Source: Sphaeroforma sirkka (Eukaryota; Opisthokonta; Ichthyosporea; Ichthyophonida). From it: a DNA stretch of 35,936 bases. Location: positions 1 through 35,936 of the forward strand of contig LUCW03001413.1 in the NCBI GenBank assembly GCA_001586965.3, in the 5' to 3' direction. Of this stretch, positions 1-9,510 are shown in pieces (the first letter of the stretch is position 1; the number at the start of each line of letters is the position of its first letter). The notes beneath the pieces are model-generated. The model saw only the letters and a program-made list of their open reading frames with translations, did not search any database and was not told the DNA's origin. A program made the translations under genes and the position numbers.

Positions 1-767
1 TTAAATAAGTTTGTGCCTGGGATGGGAATTAAAGTAATTAGCTGTCGACCACCATCGATTAGTATTCCGACAACATGGCTGTTGACTTGGGACTACATCC
101 AATGTACTCTGGATGCGAGTGGACCATACCCAAGCTGAGTGGATATTGAATAATAGACATGCTGTAGGGAAATTGTTTTTTATTTTGCGATTGCTACAGA
201 CCATAGCCAGAATAATTTTGTCGGATTCATTGGTACGGCAAAAGGGTGGTCGAATTTGCATTCCCAAGTAGCGTGTTGTTATCACTGCACTTGCACTGCA
301 TGCTTTGGCTGTCTTACCTGAGTGATACCGTGTGGACCAATAAACATAGCATTGCGTGGAAGGAAGGAGGGAGGGGTGGAAATGATCGTAGTAGTTCTGG
401 ATAGCGGGGCAGCTATTTTGTTAACTGTGGGGGGTGTATGTTGTTCATAATTGCCTATTCTTCTCACCACAGAGCCAGAAGATCTTGGATGGAGATTACG
501 CCGATCGTGCAGTAGCAAGATCGGCTGATGAGATAGCCTTTGAATACGATCCTGATCGAGAGTCAGGAAGACCAGTTAATAATCAGAACAAGAAGCCGCT
601 AAATGTATATTGAAAAATGTGGGAAGGTCACTAAATGCATTCATCCTTTTCTCGATGAAAACGTACTGAAGTATGGATCAAATATGTACAAATGTGCATT
701 TTATTTTCGACAATTCAATTTTTTTATGTACATTTAGTGACTTTTATCGTGCAAAATTTGCTTAAAT
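1..767. other. Stretch without a supported gene
   Basis: Only short open frames of 80-95 codons occur here on the minus strand. Their translations are rich in isolated Trp, Arg and Pro and show no domain I recognise. One plus-strand frame near the left edge faintly recalls transposase text, but it is broken by stops within 50 codons. The part from about 600 to 767 is AT-rich and lies just downstream of the Ulp1-like gene on the minus strand, so it may hold its 3' end. Confidence 0.4.
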
Positions 768-1572
768 TTAAATTAAAAAGCCTTCAGCTATATCCATTTT
801 GTTACGAATAAATGTGTTGAGGGGGGGGGTATGTTGTCTTATTGATTGCGTTGCATATGCCGCTTCATTCAAGCTTATCTCACTGCCTGGTTCGCAACTC
901 ACGTGGTCTGTGATGCTCTCTTTTTTACAGAGAATATACGAGAACAGTGTTTCCTCGAAAATCCGACATTGTCTAATTCTGTTGTCATGTTGGACGCTTA
1001 TGACATATTCGTGTGAAGACAATGCCTCCAAATCATGCACGAATTTTGGATTTTCTGATACTGCTCTAGCATAGGCACAAAGCAAAGCCCCATAGCTAAA
1101 AAAAAAATGTCGTTGGTTTATACCGCCTACTTTTAGGCTGTATGTAACATCTGTGAGGTAACATTTCATCCATTGTACTATATAATTGAATTGTTCGTCA
1201 GCTCTAACAGGATTTGGCATACCGTCTAAAATAGTCACTGTAGCGTTACTTGCGTACAATATAACAATCGCCAAGTTCCATTGTGTGTTGCTATGGTTCC
1301 ATGGGATCAATACAGAGATTCTTTTCGGATACCTGTGGTGGTCTCTTAAGTCGTAAGCTTTCAACCCTACGATACTTGTATAAGTCCTTCATCCATACTC
1401 TGTGTGCATCAGCATCACAGAAACGAACAGCCAGAGAGGGTAATTGTGATAAATAAAAGAATACCCGTGATATAAGCTGAGCCTTTGATCCACTCCTCTG
1501 GTTGGCAGCATTGTACCAATGTTCTCCTGCAAGATCCAGCCGCCGACATAAAATGACTTCTGACTCTGTCAC
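768..1572 (-). pseudogene. Ulp1/C48-like cysteine protease, frameshifted and catalytically altered
   Basis: Two overlapping frames together read like a Ulp1-type (SUMO protease, C48) domain. The upstream frame (1572 to about 1365) has a segment ending LAGEHWYNAANQ, which matches the WLND-type start of the family. The downstream frame continues ISVLIPWNHSNTQWNLAIV, then ILDGM, then FFFSYGALLCAYA. In active C48 proteases these positions read HW, DS and DCG. Here the His position is Gln (NTQW), and the Cys position is Tyr (SYG), so catalysis looks lost. A one-base frame change lies near 1365-1380. The gene ends at a stop at 768 and its upstream side runs into the (TA)n tract. Ulp1-like domains occur both in host SUMO/NEDD8 enzymes and in DNA transposons; neighbouring sequence does not decide which. 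The family call rests on motif order only. Confidence 0.5.
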
Positions 1573-1593
1573 AGTACCTTTTCACTATGTTGG

Positions 1594-1596
<3 letters not shown>

Positions 1597-1646
<50 letters not shown>

Positions 1647-1662
1647 TATGCATATTTAGATG

Positions 1663-1698
<36 letters not shown>

Positions 1699-2140
1699 AT
1701 ATATATACATATATTATATATAATAATAATGTATATATCCTCACACCATTACACACATAATATCAATATGCAACCTTTGTGTATGTAATATATGTGTACA
1801 TGTAGTTCAATGTGTCTGATAATATGTATTGTATTGCTATTGTTATATATATTATATGTAACTATACATATAATAATATATACAATATATACATACACAC
1901 ATATAATACCATCAATATTGTAAATCATATGTATATGGCAATACATAAACCTAATATTAAGCTGAGATGTATGTTTGTGTAATATGCTCCCATAATTACA
2001 GCAGTTATTATATATATTACATATTATTATTATATATATACATATATACATATTATACATATATACATACATATCATATATATAACTCACATAATACAGT
2101 ATATCTACATACATACATACAAGCTATGAGTTAAGATGCA
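1597..2140. repeat. (TA)n microsatellite and AT-rich tract
   Basis: A pure (TA)n run occupies about 1597-1643, followed by a shorter run to about 1720. Degenerate TATA/CATA/TGTA text then continues to about 2130. Open frames here on either strand translate to Tyr/Ile/Cys-rich strings and are products of the repeat, not genes. Confidence 0.9.
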
Positions 2141-2234
2141 TGGTTGAAGTGTGTAAGAGAGCCAGGAAACCGATTTGGAGAGAGTATTATCAAAACCACC
2201 GATCACCAAAACCGACACATGGATTAGTTATTGA

Positions 2235-3330
2235 AGTACGTGGAGCCCAAATTGAAGGATGCCACCGGCTACCCGAACTGGAAGCGTTGAAGATGGAAGC
2301 TAAGTTGAAGGAAAAGGCCGTCTTCAATGCCGCTACTGACCGTGAGAGGGATTTTGCCTACTCCATGATTGTTCCAGAGCGTTGAAGACAGTTGTCTTGG
2401 ATACGTACCTGAACACACTGATAACCCTGCAGTTGCCTTGGCCCAGATCCTTACCGCAATGAACCGCCAGACGGAGGCCAATCTGGATGCGTTGACTCAG
2501 AAGTTAGATAGGATGAAGATGAACGATGGAGAAAATGTTGCTGAACTCGCCGACCGATGTGAAATTCTATTTGGCCAGCTTGCAGGTCAGGGGATGATGT
2601 TGACTAACATTCGGAAACGCATATCCTTCATGAAGGGCCTTCCACGTCAGATTTGCGCCGCTGAAGATTGACTTTGAATGCGAAGTTTGCAAACGGAAAT
2701 CGATTCAGCTATGAGCAAGTGAAGGAAGCCGCCATTGTGTTTGAGACTGGACTCGGTGTCTACGATGATGACAACGACGACGAAGATATCGGTCTTTATG
2801 CTAATGGACGATACCACAAGGGTAACCATCAAACCCAGAAGGGTCGACGAGGAGGTGGTTTCGACCGACCAAGAGGTGACTTTGGTAGTAGAGATGGCCG
2901 GGAGCTTACTTGTTTCAAAGTGCCTTAAGCCCGGGCATACTGCCGGCCAATTGTCGTGGTAAGATGGCGTGTTTGAATTGCAAGAAACCAGGGCATATCA
3001 AACGAGACTGCCCAGATCTCGACGATGAGAATGATGATGACAATGGCTATTTCCGGATTTGGATTGATGGCGATCGGTGATAACGGAGATTCCGACAGTG
3101 ATGATGGTATGCCGGCCTTGATGTGTGATTCCACCGATTCTGATTCTTCCGATGCCGAGAGCAAATTTGATGATGAATTGGATGCTCCACCCGGGTTGCT
3201 ATCTGGAGGTTTTTTTCATCGGATTATGAAGTTCAGGGTGGCTTCAATCTCAGCTACCGATGAAGATAACTGTGCTACACTCGATGATGATGACACCTTT
3301 GCCGAGGATGATCTACTTGTGGATGGATCC
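2235..3330 (+). pseudogene. Copia copy A gag
   Basis: Gag forms the particle that packages the element's RNA. The reading runs through several frames (about 2285-2370, 2385-2670, 2670-2905, 2905-3330). Recognisable segments include MEAKLKEKAVFNAATDRE, LDRMKMNDGENVAELADRC and FETGLGVYDDDNDDED. The first zinc knuckle is destroyed by a frame change after CFK near 2920. The second (CLNCKKPGHIKRDC, near 2970-3010) keeps all four zinc ligands in CX2CX4HX4C spacing. An Asp/Ser-rich acidic stretch follows. The start codon used in copy B is missing: the ATG before KYVEP reads TTG after a local insertion. Assignment is firm from similarity to copies B and D in this window. Confidence 0.85.
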
Positions 3331-3684
3331 GTCACTTCAATCGCTAAAGCTGAATTGGAGAACAAAATCAGCGAACAATCGACGTATGCATTGCTGGGCG
3401 TGGGTGATCTGGTCTTATCTGCTAACGAGCTTGTGGTTGACACAGGTGCCAGCAAGCATGTTGTTGTATTGGAGGATGCTCTGTCTGCTGTGAGACCCTC
3501 TAACAAGCGATTGACCGGGCTTGGCAACACTAAACTGCAAGCAGATGGTGAGGGAGAGTTGCGCGGCTGTCCTGAGACTGGTTTAGCTCTTCTCATTCCT
3601 AAGGCGGGTGTTCAACTTTTATCCGTACGACAGCTTGTTAAGAACGGCTGGAAGGCGATATGCGAGAAGAACGACTGCACATAA
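3331..3684 (+). pseudogene. Copia copy A aspartic protease
   Basis: This is the retroviral-type aspartic protease that cuts the polyprotein. The catalytic motif is VVDTGASKHVV near 3435-3470, the usual Copia DTG form with Ser at the fourth position. It is followed by a conserved stretch ending LLSVRQLVKNGWKA. The frame is open with the acidic end of gag from 3025, then ends at a TAA at 3682-3684, where copy B reads TTA (Leu) and continues. The stop therefore separates protease from integrase in this copy. Confidence 0.85.
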
Positions 3685-4660
3685 TTTGATCCGCAGGGTT
3701 GTTTTGGTGAAAGTAACGGTTAGACAAGGGCTATACATCGTTTCCCTGAAGGATCTGAAGTCACCCGTGAACCGAACATATTCGGGTACAAAGATTATCG
3801 ATGAAGATAAGGCCCTTGTGGCATCCGATGATAGTGAAGCAGATATGCTCATGTGGCATCATAGACTTGGCCATGTAAGCTTGGAACTGATGAAAGAGAC
3901 AATGGTTTGCGCAGGAATGGAGAAAGTTGCCAGACGTTGGGGTGAGAAGCTTCCTTCTGTAGAGAGCTTGCGTGCAAGGCAAGATGACACGGGCCAGAAT
4001 TACTCGCAAGTTGGTCCGGTCGAAGGTAAACGTAAATTTGTGGTTCTAGAAGTTCCGGGATCGAAGCTGTACGTAGATATCTTCGAGACCTCGAAGACAC
4101 CGTCACTCACTGGAAAACAATTTGGTCTCCAGGTTCTTGACGATGCAACGGACCACTACTGGTGTTTGGGCCTGAAGCACAAAAGAGTGATGCGACTGCT
4201 GCAATGCGTCACTTGCTGGACACTGAATTTGCAGTGTTGAAGCGATTCCGAAGAAGGCTCATAGTGATAGAGGGGGGGCGAGTTTGTCAACGAGACTTGG
4301 AAGTCTATGCTATCAGCAAGAGGCATAAAGCAGAGTTTGACGGCAGCACGTACTCCTGAGCATAATGGAAGATGTGAGCGTGCGCATCGAATCCTGATCG
4401 AGATGGCCCGAGTTCTTCTACTGCAGGCTGGACTGGGCGATGAGTTTTGGCTTGAAGCGGTTACCTATGCTTGTTGGTTGATCAACGTAATGCCACAACG
4501 AGGTGGTGCTAACTCGCGGGCGGAACTATGGTCAGGAGTTAAACCTGATTTGTCGCAGACAACAATTCTTTGGTGCGAAAGTATATTTCTTGACCGGGAA
4601 AACATAACAAGAAATTCGGCAAGAAGGGTCAGGAAGGTATTTTACTAGGTCCTAGCCCTA
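3685..4660 (+). pseudogene. Copia copy A GAG-pre-integrase and integrase
   Basis: Integrase inserts the cDNA into the genome. The N-terminal zinc-binding half appears as MWHHRLGHVSLELMKET near 3850; its CX2C half is lost to a frame change near 3960. The first catalytic Asp lies in LYVDIFETSKTPS near 4070. The second is broken: the expected HSDRGGEF is shifted because a G run near 4271 is two bases longer than in copy D. The third catalytic residue is in TPEHNGRCERAHR near 4350-4385. The frame continues into the WLEAVTYACWLINVMPQRG segment. At least four frame changes are needed to read it through, so no enzyme can be made. Confidence 0.83.
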
Positions 4661-5630
4661 ATACTGTTGGCGGCAGCATGCGAATTTACAACCCAGAGAC
4701 AAAGCGTGTTGTGAATAGTCGAGATTATCGCCTTGAGCCCACGATTGCCAGTCACGTTGAAAGGGTCAAAGTCAATAATTCTGGAGGGTGACGATGATAA
4801 TATTCGACGATGAAGTAGGAGCAAGTGATGGCAACAAGGATACTTCAGCGTCAGAATCAGATACGGATAGTGATGGAGATGGTCCCATGGATGATGCCGC
4901 CGACGATGATGTCACTATGGATGAATCATCTACTGATGGAGGTGATGAATCAGGACCCGGTGAACATCCTGGTTGTGCTCGCCCACTCAATCACCAGAAA
5001 CGTGATTTACCTGGTAAGCAGACACCTACGAGAGGAGGTGACAGGCGATTGAAAACCCGCGTAGATCGTACACGCGACCGAGCCAATGACATGATGTCCC
5101 CGCGGATCAGCTCTAAGGCCCGTACGGACTTGGACTCGGAGAGAAAACGTGAACGTCAATCAAGTGGAACCCCACCTCGAAAAACTTCGAAACTTCGACG
5201 AGATCGTAAACGAGATCATGAAGAATCTAACTTTGGATTTCTGGCCGATGATGAATTGTCCTTCAAAGACTTGACTGGGTCTGCTGATGAGAAGCACTTC
5301 CGCGCAGCCATGAGAGAGACGAGCTACGTTCAATGCTGAAGATGAAGGGTTGGAAACTTCAGCAGCGCCGCAAGCGCCCGGACAAAGCCTCTGGTACTCA
5401 AGTGGGTTCTCACTCAAGCGTGATGAAAGCGGAGCAGTCGATACGACATAAAGCCCGCCTGTGTGCGAAGGAATTTGCACAACAGTATGGTCGAGATTAT
5501 GTGGAGACATCGTCACCTGTAGTCACAAAAGAGACTGTGCGTGCATGTTTGGCTATCGCTGCATCTGAGAACTTGGATGTATTGCAGTTCGATGTCAAAA
5601 CTGCATTTAGTCACAAAGAGACTGTGCGTA
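4661..5630 (+). pseudogene. Copia copy A charged linker and reverse transcriptase N-terminus
   Basis: An acidic Asp/Ser-rich stretch (about 4790-4960) is followed by a basic Arg/Lys-rich stretch (about 5000-5220), the linker seen between integrase and RT in this family. RT begins around 5290 and includes ARLCAKEFAQQYGRDYVET and VVTKETVRACLAIAASENL. It reaches LDVLQFDVKTAF, which carries the first catalytic Asp. Directly after this, a 21-bp stretch (about 5609-5630) repeats sequence from 5521-5542, and then the antisense LTR begins. The next roughly 30 bp of RT coding found in copy D are missing. Confidence 0.83.
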
Positions 5631-5997
5631 TGGATTTTTCAACTGTGAAAGTGCTCTTATTTCCTTTTGTACTCTGTATTTATACTATTTTTCGTCAAAA
5701 TTGAACGGCCCTTTTGCTCGAAAATTTCTTTTGCCAAAGGTAATTTAGATTCCATCTCTAAAAATACAAACACAATTTCTTTAAATACACTTAAACGTCT
5801 AAGACTCATAACTCAGTGAATATTCACTCAAACAACTTGAATAAGGAGATCCCAAATGACACCTGTAACAAAATTACATTTAATAGGTCAAACACAATCG
5901 GCCTACGAAACACATTCTGTAAACACAACATACAAAAACATACTTAGATAAGTGGTTCCTCGATGGACTAGGTCTGATTTACTCATTCACCTTTGAC
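5631..5997 (-). repeat. Antisense solo Copia LTR inside copy A
   Basis: The sequence matches the Copia LTR in the minus orientation, opposite to the surrounding element. It therefore came from another insertion. Both termini are trimmed: the left begins at TGGATTTTTCAACTGTG and the right stops at CACCTTTGACAG, short of the expected ending. It also lacks the internal palindrome seen in full copies. Reverse transcriptase coding resumes on the far side, so this is a solo or collapsed LTR rather than a boundary of copy A. Confidence 0.85.
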
Positions 5998-6201
5998 AGT
6001 GATGAGATCACTGGTTTCTGTTGAACTAGTCGGTGATTTACTAAGATGAGGATCACCAGTTGATTAGGGAGGGTGCTATTTGCGAGCTGAAGAAGAGTAT
6101 CTATGGACTCAAGCAAGCCGGATTATGTTGGTTTGTGCGCTTCAGAGAGTTCTTCGTTAATGATGCTGGATGTTGCCAAGTCTTACGGACCACCCTTGTC
6201 C
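5998..6201 (+). pseudogene. Copia copy A reverse transcriptase, resumed fragment
   Basis: The fragment matches the RT segment that reads EIPTGFVEIVGDLLSDED, then AICELKKSIYGLKQAG, then CWFVRFRDFLVNDVG in copy D, with several indels and an in-frame TAG (GATTAG). It breaks off at the codons for DPCLF, exactly where the Gypsy LTR begins. The YVDD active site that should follow is not present on the far side of the Gypsy element. Confidence 0.82.
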
Positions 6202-6675
6202 TGTAAACTTCGATGGAAATTACTAGGTTTCAAACTATATTAAACTAAAATACAATTTAGTCAGTTAGATTTAGCAGTGGTAGCTTGTGTAAGAATGATC
6301 GGACTGCCCTTGTTAAGAGCCTAAATATCCTCGATCACACAGGGCGTACCTCTAGCTGTTCTTTATGAATAATTTTCTAGAAGTAAGTGTTCAGGACCAC
6401 TTCTAATTTGTAAATAGACATAATAACGTAAGTCAATACCTGATATAAATAAAGTTCCATCTGAAGAAAAGTTAAAAAAAGGACTTATTGGATTTTAGGA
6501 GATATTGGTCTCAAATAGGTCCAAGTACCATCTAAGCCATCAAAGTAGAATTTAGAACACTTTGGAAATATTGGAAAAAGAGCTTGTATTAAATTACTTT
6601 AAAATACAAATAAAACCGATGTATTATCTCAATTGATCTTGATATTTTAGACTGACCGGAGGCCGTATTTCTACA
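6202..6675 (-). repeat. Gypsy 3' LTR
   Basis: This 474-bp repeat starts TGTAAACTTCG and ends GTATTTCTACA on the plus strand, nearly the same text as 13133-13727. Compared with that copy it lacks about 95 bp near 6507 and about 30 bp near 6530, plus several single bases. On the element's own strand it begins TGTAGAAATACGG. Confidence 0.92.
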
Positions 6676-6801
6676 TAGCCCCCAGTAGCTTTTAGAACTA
6701 CGAACGTACGTTAAGATACGATCTAGTTGGTAAAGCGAAACCAAAGTAAAAACGGTTTCGGTCATGACTTATCGAGTAAGTATGTGCCTATATGTACGAG
6801 T
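6676..6801 (-). other. Gypsy 3' untranslated region with candidate polypurine tract
   Basis: On the element strand the sequence just before the 3' LTR reads ACTGGGGGCTA. The G-run is a plausible but short plus-strand primer site. The remaining bases to the end of the last open frame show no coding. Confidence 0.45.
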
Positions 6802-7029
6802 TCAAGACTCATGTTGTACTCTATGTCGTTTAGTATTTGGTCCAGTAACCATTTCCGATGTAGGCGCCTTACGTTTATTATTTGGTAAGGTAATAGCCAA
6901 AGGCTGTTCTTCATTAGTAAGTAAGTTTGAACAATTTTCTGCACTGTTGGTAAGCAGATCAGAAAGTTTAGTCACGTAGGAAGTAGGTGGCAAATAGGGA
7001 ATTTCAGATCCGTCAGGGTTTGTAGTCAC
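6802..7029 (-). pseudogene. Gypsy polyprotein C-terminal tail
   Basis: A 75-codon frame follows the integrase frame with a one-base offset and overlaps its stop. It is rich in Asn, Thr, Ser and Pro and contains KRKAPTSEM and a basic KRHRV near the end. It has no domain I recognise. Its first codon is GTG, so it probably continues the polyprotein through a frame change rather than starting anew. It ends shortly before the polypurine tract, as expected for the C-terminus. Confidence 0.5.
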
Positions 7030-7553
7030 CTGAGGAAACCTTTTCGTTTATCTCGTGTGTTCTTATGTAAACGCTTATTCCATTTCTTATTAAAGATACG
7101 AAGAAAGTCGCGAGATTCACGAAATGCATCGGAGGTTAGCAAAGCTACTGTCCCATCCATGAAACGGGTCTTGTAGTAAGTGTAACCGTCTTCGGATGTT
7201 TTGTCAATTATATCTTTGACTTGTGACTCCATAACTGGTACATCAGAATCAAATGAGCGAGCGAATGAGAGTTCGGAGGTAGGGATACGGTGAGTGCCTA
7301 GATTGGTTGCGCTAGTACCATCAATGTTATTCACTTCGTAAGTATCACTCTTCTCATCATGGTAGGAAATAACAAAAAAAGGTCCTATCGTCTTAGAAGA
7401 GAGTTCGGTAACGTTGGCGTTTCGATTTATAATGTTAACGTAATCGCCGACTTTGAACTGAACAATGTTCTTAGTGTTATTCCATCGGTCATACGCTTTA
7501 AGTAGGACGCGATTCTTGTGCTCGAGTAAACAGGGGTAAACAACGTTCTGCAT
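7026..7553 (-). pseudogene. Gypsy integrase C-terminal region, GPF module and chromodomain-like tail
   Basis: This frame of 175 codons follows the integrase core with one frame change. Residues around 30-85 hold VGDYVNI, then KTIGPFFVISYH, then LGTHRIPTSEL. That is the GPY/F module typical of Ty3/Gypsy integrases. Residues around 105-160 read ESQVKDIIDKTSEDG, then YYKTRFMDGTVALL, then SRDFLRIF, which resembles a chromodomain (V-x-x-I, then an aromatic-rich strand and a terminal helix). Chromodomains in this position can steer integration to marked chromatin. The match is weak, since the usual Trp of the second strand is absent. The GPF call is firm and the chromodomain call tentative. Confidence 0.68.
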
Positions 7554-7559
7554 ATGCTC

Positions 7560-8400
7560 GATCTTTTGTAGCCACGGGGTAGCGTGTTTTCGGGCGCAGT
7601 TTTATCAAACGTTGCTTGTAATTCACTATAGCGGCCAAAGAAATAGTGAAACGGGAGTGTTCCAGTTTGAGGATTCATGCAGTTATTCATTTGAGTCTGA
7701 ACCCATTTCAAATGATAAGGCCACATATCCTCAACGTCGTCTAGTGCGGTACGCAAGAGTTTCTTAAGTTCTCTATGACGTGTCTCATTTGCACCCTGCG
7801 TTTGAGGTTTGTAAGGAACACCACGCCTATGGGTCATGCCTGATACGAGTATAAGTGCCTCCATTACGTCGGTACAAAACTCACTACCGTTATCAGAACA
7901 TAGTACTCGGGGAAACCGAAGTCATTAAAGACGTGATAGCATAATTCTGCCACTGTTTGTGGACGTTTGTTCGGTATTGCATAAAGCAAGTTATAGCCCG
8001 AAGCCACACATAAGAAATGACAGATATATACATCGCCAGTATGCTTGATCGCGGGAGTTTAACCAAATCGACTATGACTCGGCGCATCGGTTGGTCTTCT
8101 GTCACACTTTTTAGGGGTGCCCAACCGTATCGCTTGATCTGGTTCTTTTCACAATCAGTACAGCGTCGGTATACTTCACGTATGGTTTCTTTCAGCGCCG
8201 GGTGATCAAGCCCTGCACGAATAGCCATTTATATATATGCTCATATGCTCGATGCGTTAAATTATGTATAATTTTAACTCTACTTTCGAGCTCCTCTAAG
8301 TCAGTCAGATTTTGCGTAACGCTGGCTGGATGAACCATAGTCCTGTTGGAAAGGGCAACCTCAGTATCAGGAGGGGTAGACTCCTGAGATACATAATTGA
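7560..8400 (-). pseudogene. Gypsy integrase zinc-binding and catalytic core
   Basis: The N-terminal HHCC zinc module is split over two frames: IIHNLTHRAYEH (near 8250-8270) supplies the HX3H half and RRCTDCEKNQIKRYG (near 8150) supplies CX2C. The first catalytic Asp is in VIVDLVKLPRS near 8075. After a frame change comes GYNLLYAIPNKRPQTVAEL. The second Asp is in VLCSDNGSEF near 7895, and the third catalytic residue is in PYKPQTQGANETRHRELKK near 7780-7800. This D-D-E set and the zinc module are standard for retroviral-type integrase. At least three frame changes break it, near 8230, 8020 and 7905. It lies downstream of RNase H, as in Ty3/Gypsy. Confidence 0.85.
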
Positions 8401-8527
8401 CAACATTAGATTGTTGAAGTATCTTCTTCAGTTGTTTCGCAACTCCTGGCTGTTCTTAAGCAGCGCTTTAAGTAGTTGAGTGCGAGCTTCAGGTTCTCTT
8501 AGAGTTTTGAGTCTTTGATCCATGGCC

Positions 8528-9510
8528 TTAGCTAGTTCCATGTTTTTTACGATCTAATGCCGTTTCAATCGGCATTACCTCGACTGCAATCTTGTTGGGT
8601 GCATGTGTTGTACGAGTCTTGAGCTTTTGTTCAAACTCTTTAGACTCCTCTAGTTTAGCTAAGAATTCGGTTGAGGGTTTCCACTTAGTGGTACCTGCAG
8701 GACCGATGCGACAAACAATGGTGTGTTTCCAAGGTGTCTTCTTAATAGAATAGGATCCCTGATACAAGAACGTGTCGGTTTCACGGTCGACATAAATAGG
8801 TTCGTCTTGAATCATATTAATTAAATCACGTATCCATGGGTCGGAGTTACGTAAGGGACAACACAGCGTAATGGTAGATTTAGTAATATTAACATAATTT
8901 AACAACTGTGCGATAAGTTGACAAGGTGGGTTAGCCCACGCATTATGCTTTGATAAGTCAAGCTGAAATGCATCACCTTTAGGATGAGTCAACGACCTAT
9001 ATTCAGAAACCTGTTTGTTATGTTCTGCGGCGAACATATCAACAGTAAATGGACCCCATCGTGATTGAACGAGGTTAAACCATTTCTTATTTAGCATCCA
9101 ATCGGTTGCTAATAACTCCTTGACTGTTTTCTGGTAGTCGGGCACAAGTCGAGAGAGCATGTCAGGAAGATGGTTATGTATTCCTGGTATGTGTGTTATA
9201 TTAAAAGCGAACTTGGCAATAATGTCATGCCAGCGGCTCACCAACTGTGAATCAGGGTTCATATCTTTTAAGTATGTTAGAGACTTTTGATCACAGGCGA
9301 CAGTAAAGTAACTTCCATAAAGGTAGTCTTTAAACTGTCTTAGCGCAGTAACTATAGCAAGGAGCTCTTGTTTAACGGTAGGGTAATTCCGTTGACTCTT
9401 ATTATAACTCTTGCTAAAGAATTGTATGTAGCGCGGTTTACCATTTATCGTTTGGTAAAGCACTCCACCTACCGCTCGATCTGAAGCGTCGGTTGCTACT
9501 TGAATGGGAC
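8528..9510 (-). pseudogene. Gypsy RNase H fused to an N6-adenine-methyltransferase-like domain
   Basis: This is one open frame of more than 310 codons. RNase H degrades the RNA template during reverse transcription. Its residues appear in order: TDASDRAVGGVL at the start (near 9500), KQELLAI, ACDQKSLTYL, and a final LPDMLSRL. Residues about 134-215 after the Met at 9463 then read RWGPFTVDMFAAEHN, YRSLTHPKGDAF, HNAWANPPCQLIAQ and LCCPLRNSDPWIRDLI. That pattern matches the phage/DIRS-type DNA N6-adenine methyltransferase-like fold, whose active motif is usually NPPY or NPPF. Here the fourth residue is Cys, so activity is doubtful. A charged region of about 90 residues follows, before the stop. 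A one-base frame change near 9505 separates it from RT. Confidence 0.8.

Larger units (their letters stand above)
2150..6201 (+). mobile_element. Copia copy A, decayed and interrupted
   Basis: This is a Ty1/Copia internal region in the order gag, protease, integrase, reverse transcriptase, nearly collinear with the better copy D. Its left end is a degenerate (GA)-type leader next to the AT tract, with no 5' LTR visible. An antisense LTR interrupts it at 5631-5997. The reverse transcriptase resumes at about 5998 and is then cut at 6201 by the LTR of the Gypsy element. RNase H and the 3' LTR are absent. Frameshifts and stops occur throughout, so the copy cannot encode a full polyprotein. Confidence 0.88.

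Noticed and set aside
1-285. A PiggyBac-like transposase fragment
   Set aside because: A faint resemblance in one short plus-strand frame is broken by stops and lacks any catalytic Asp context.
1749-2114. A 121-codon minus-strand frame
   Set aside because: It is Tyr/Ile/Met/Cys-rich and comes from TATA/CATA repeat sequence.
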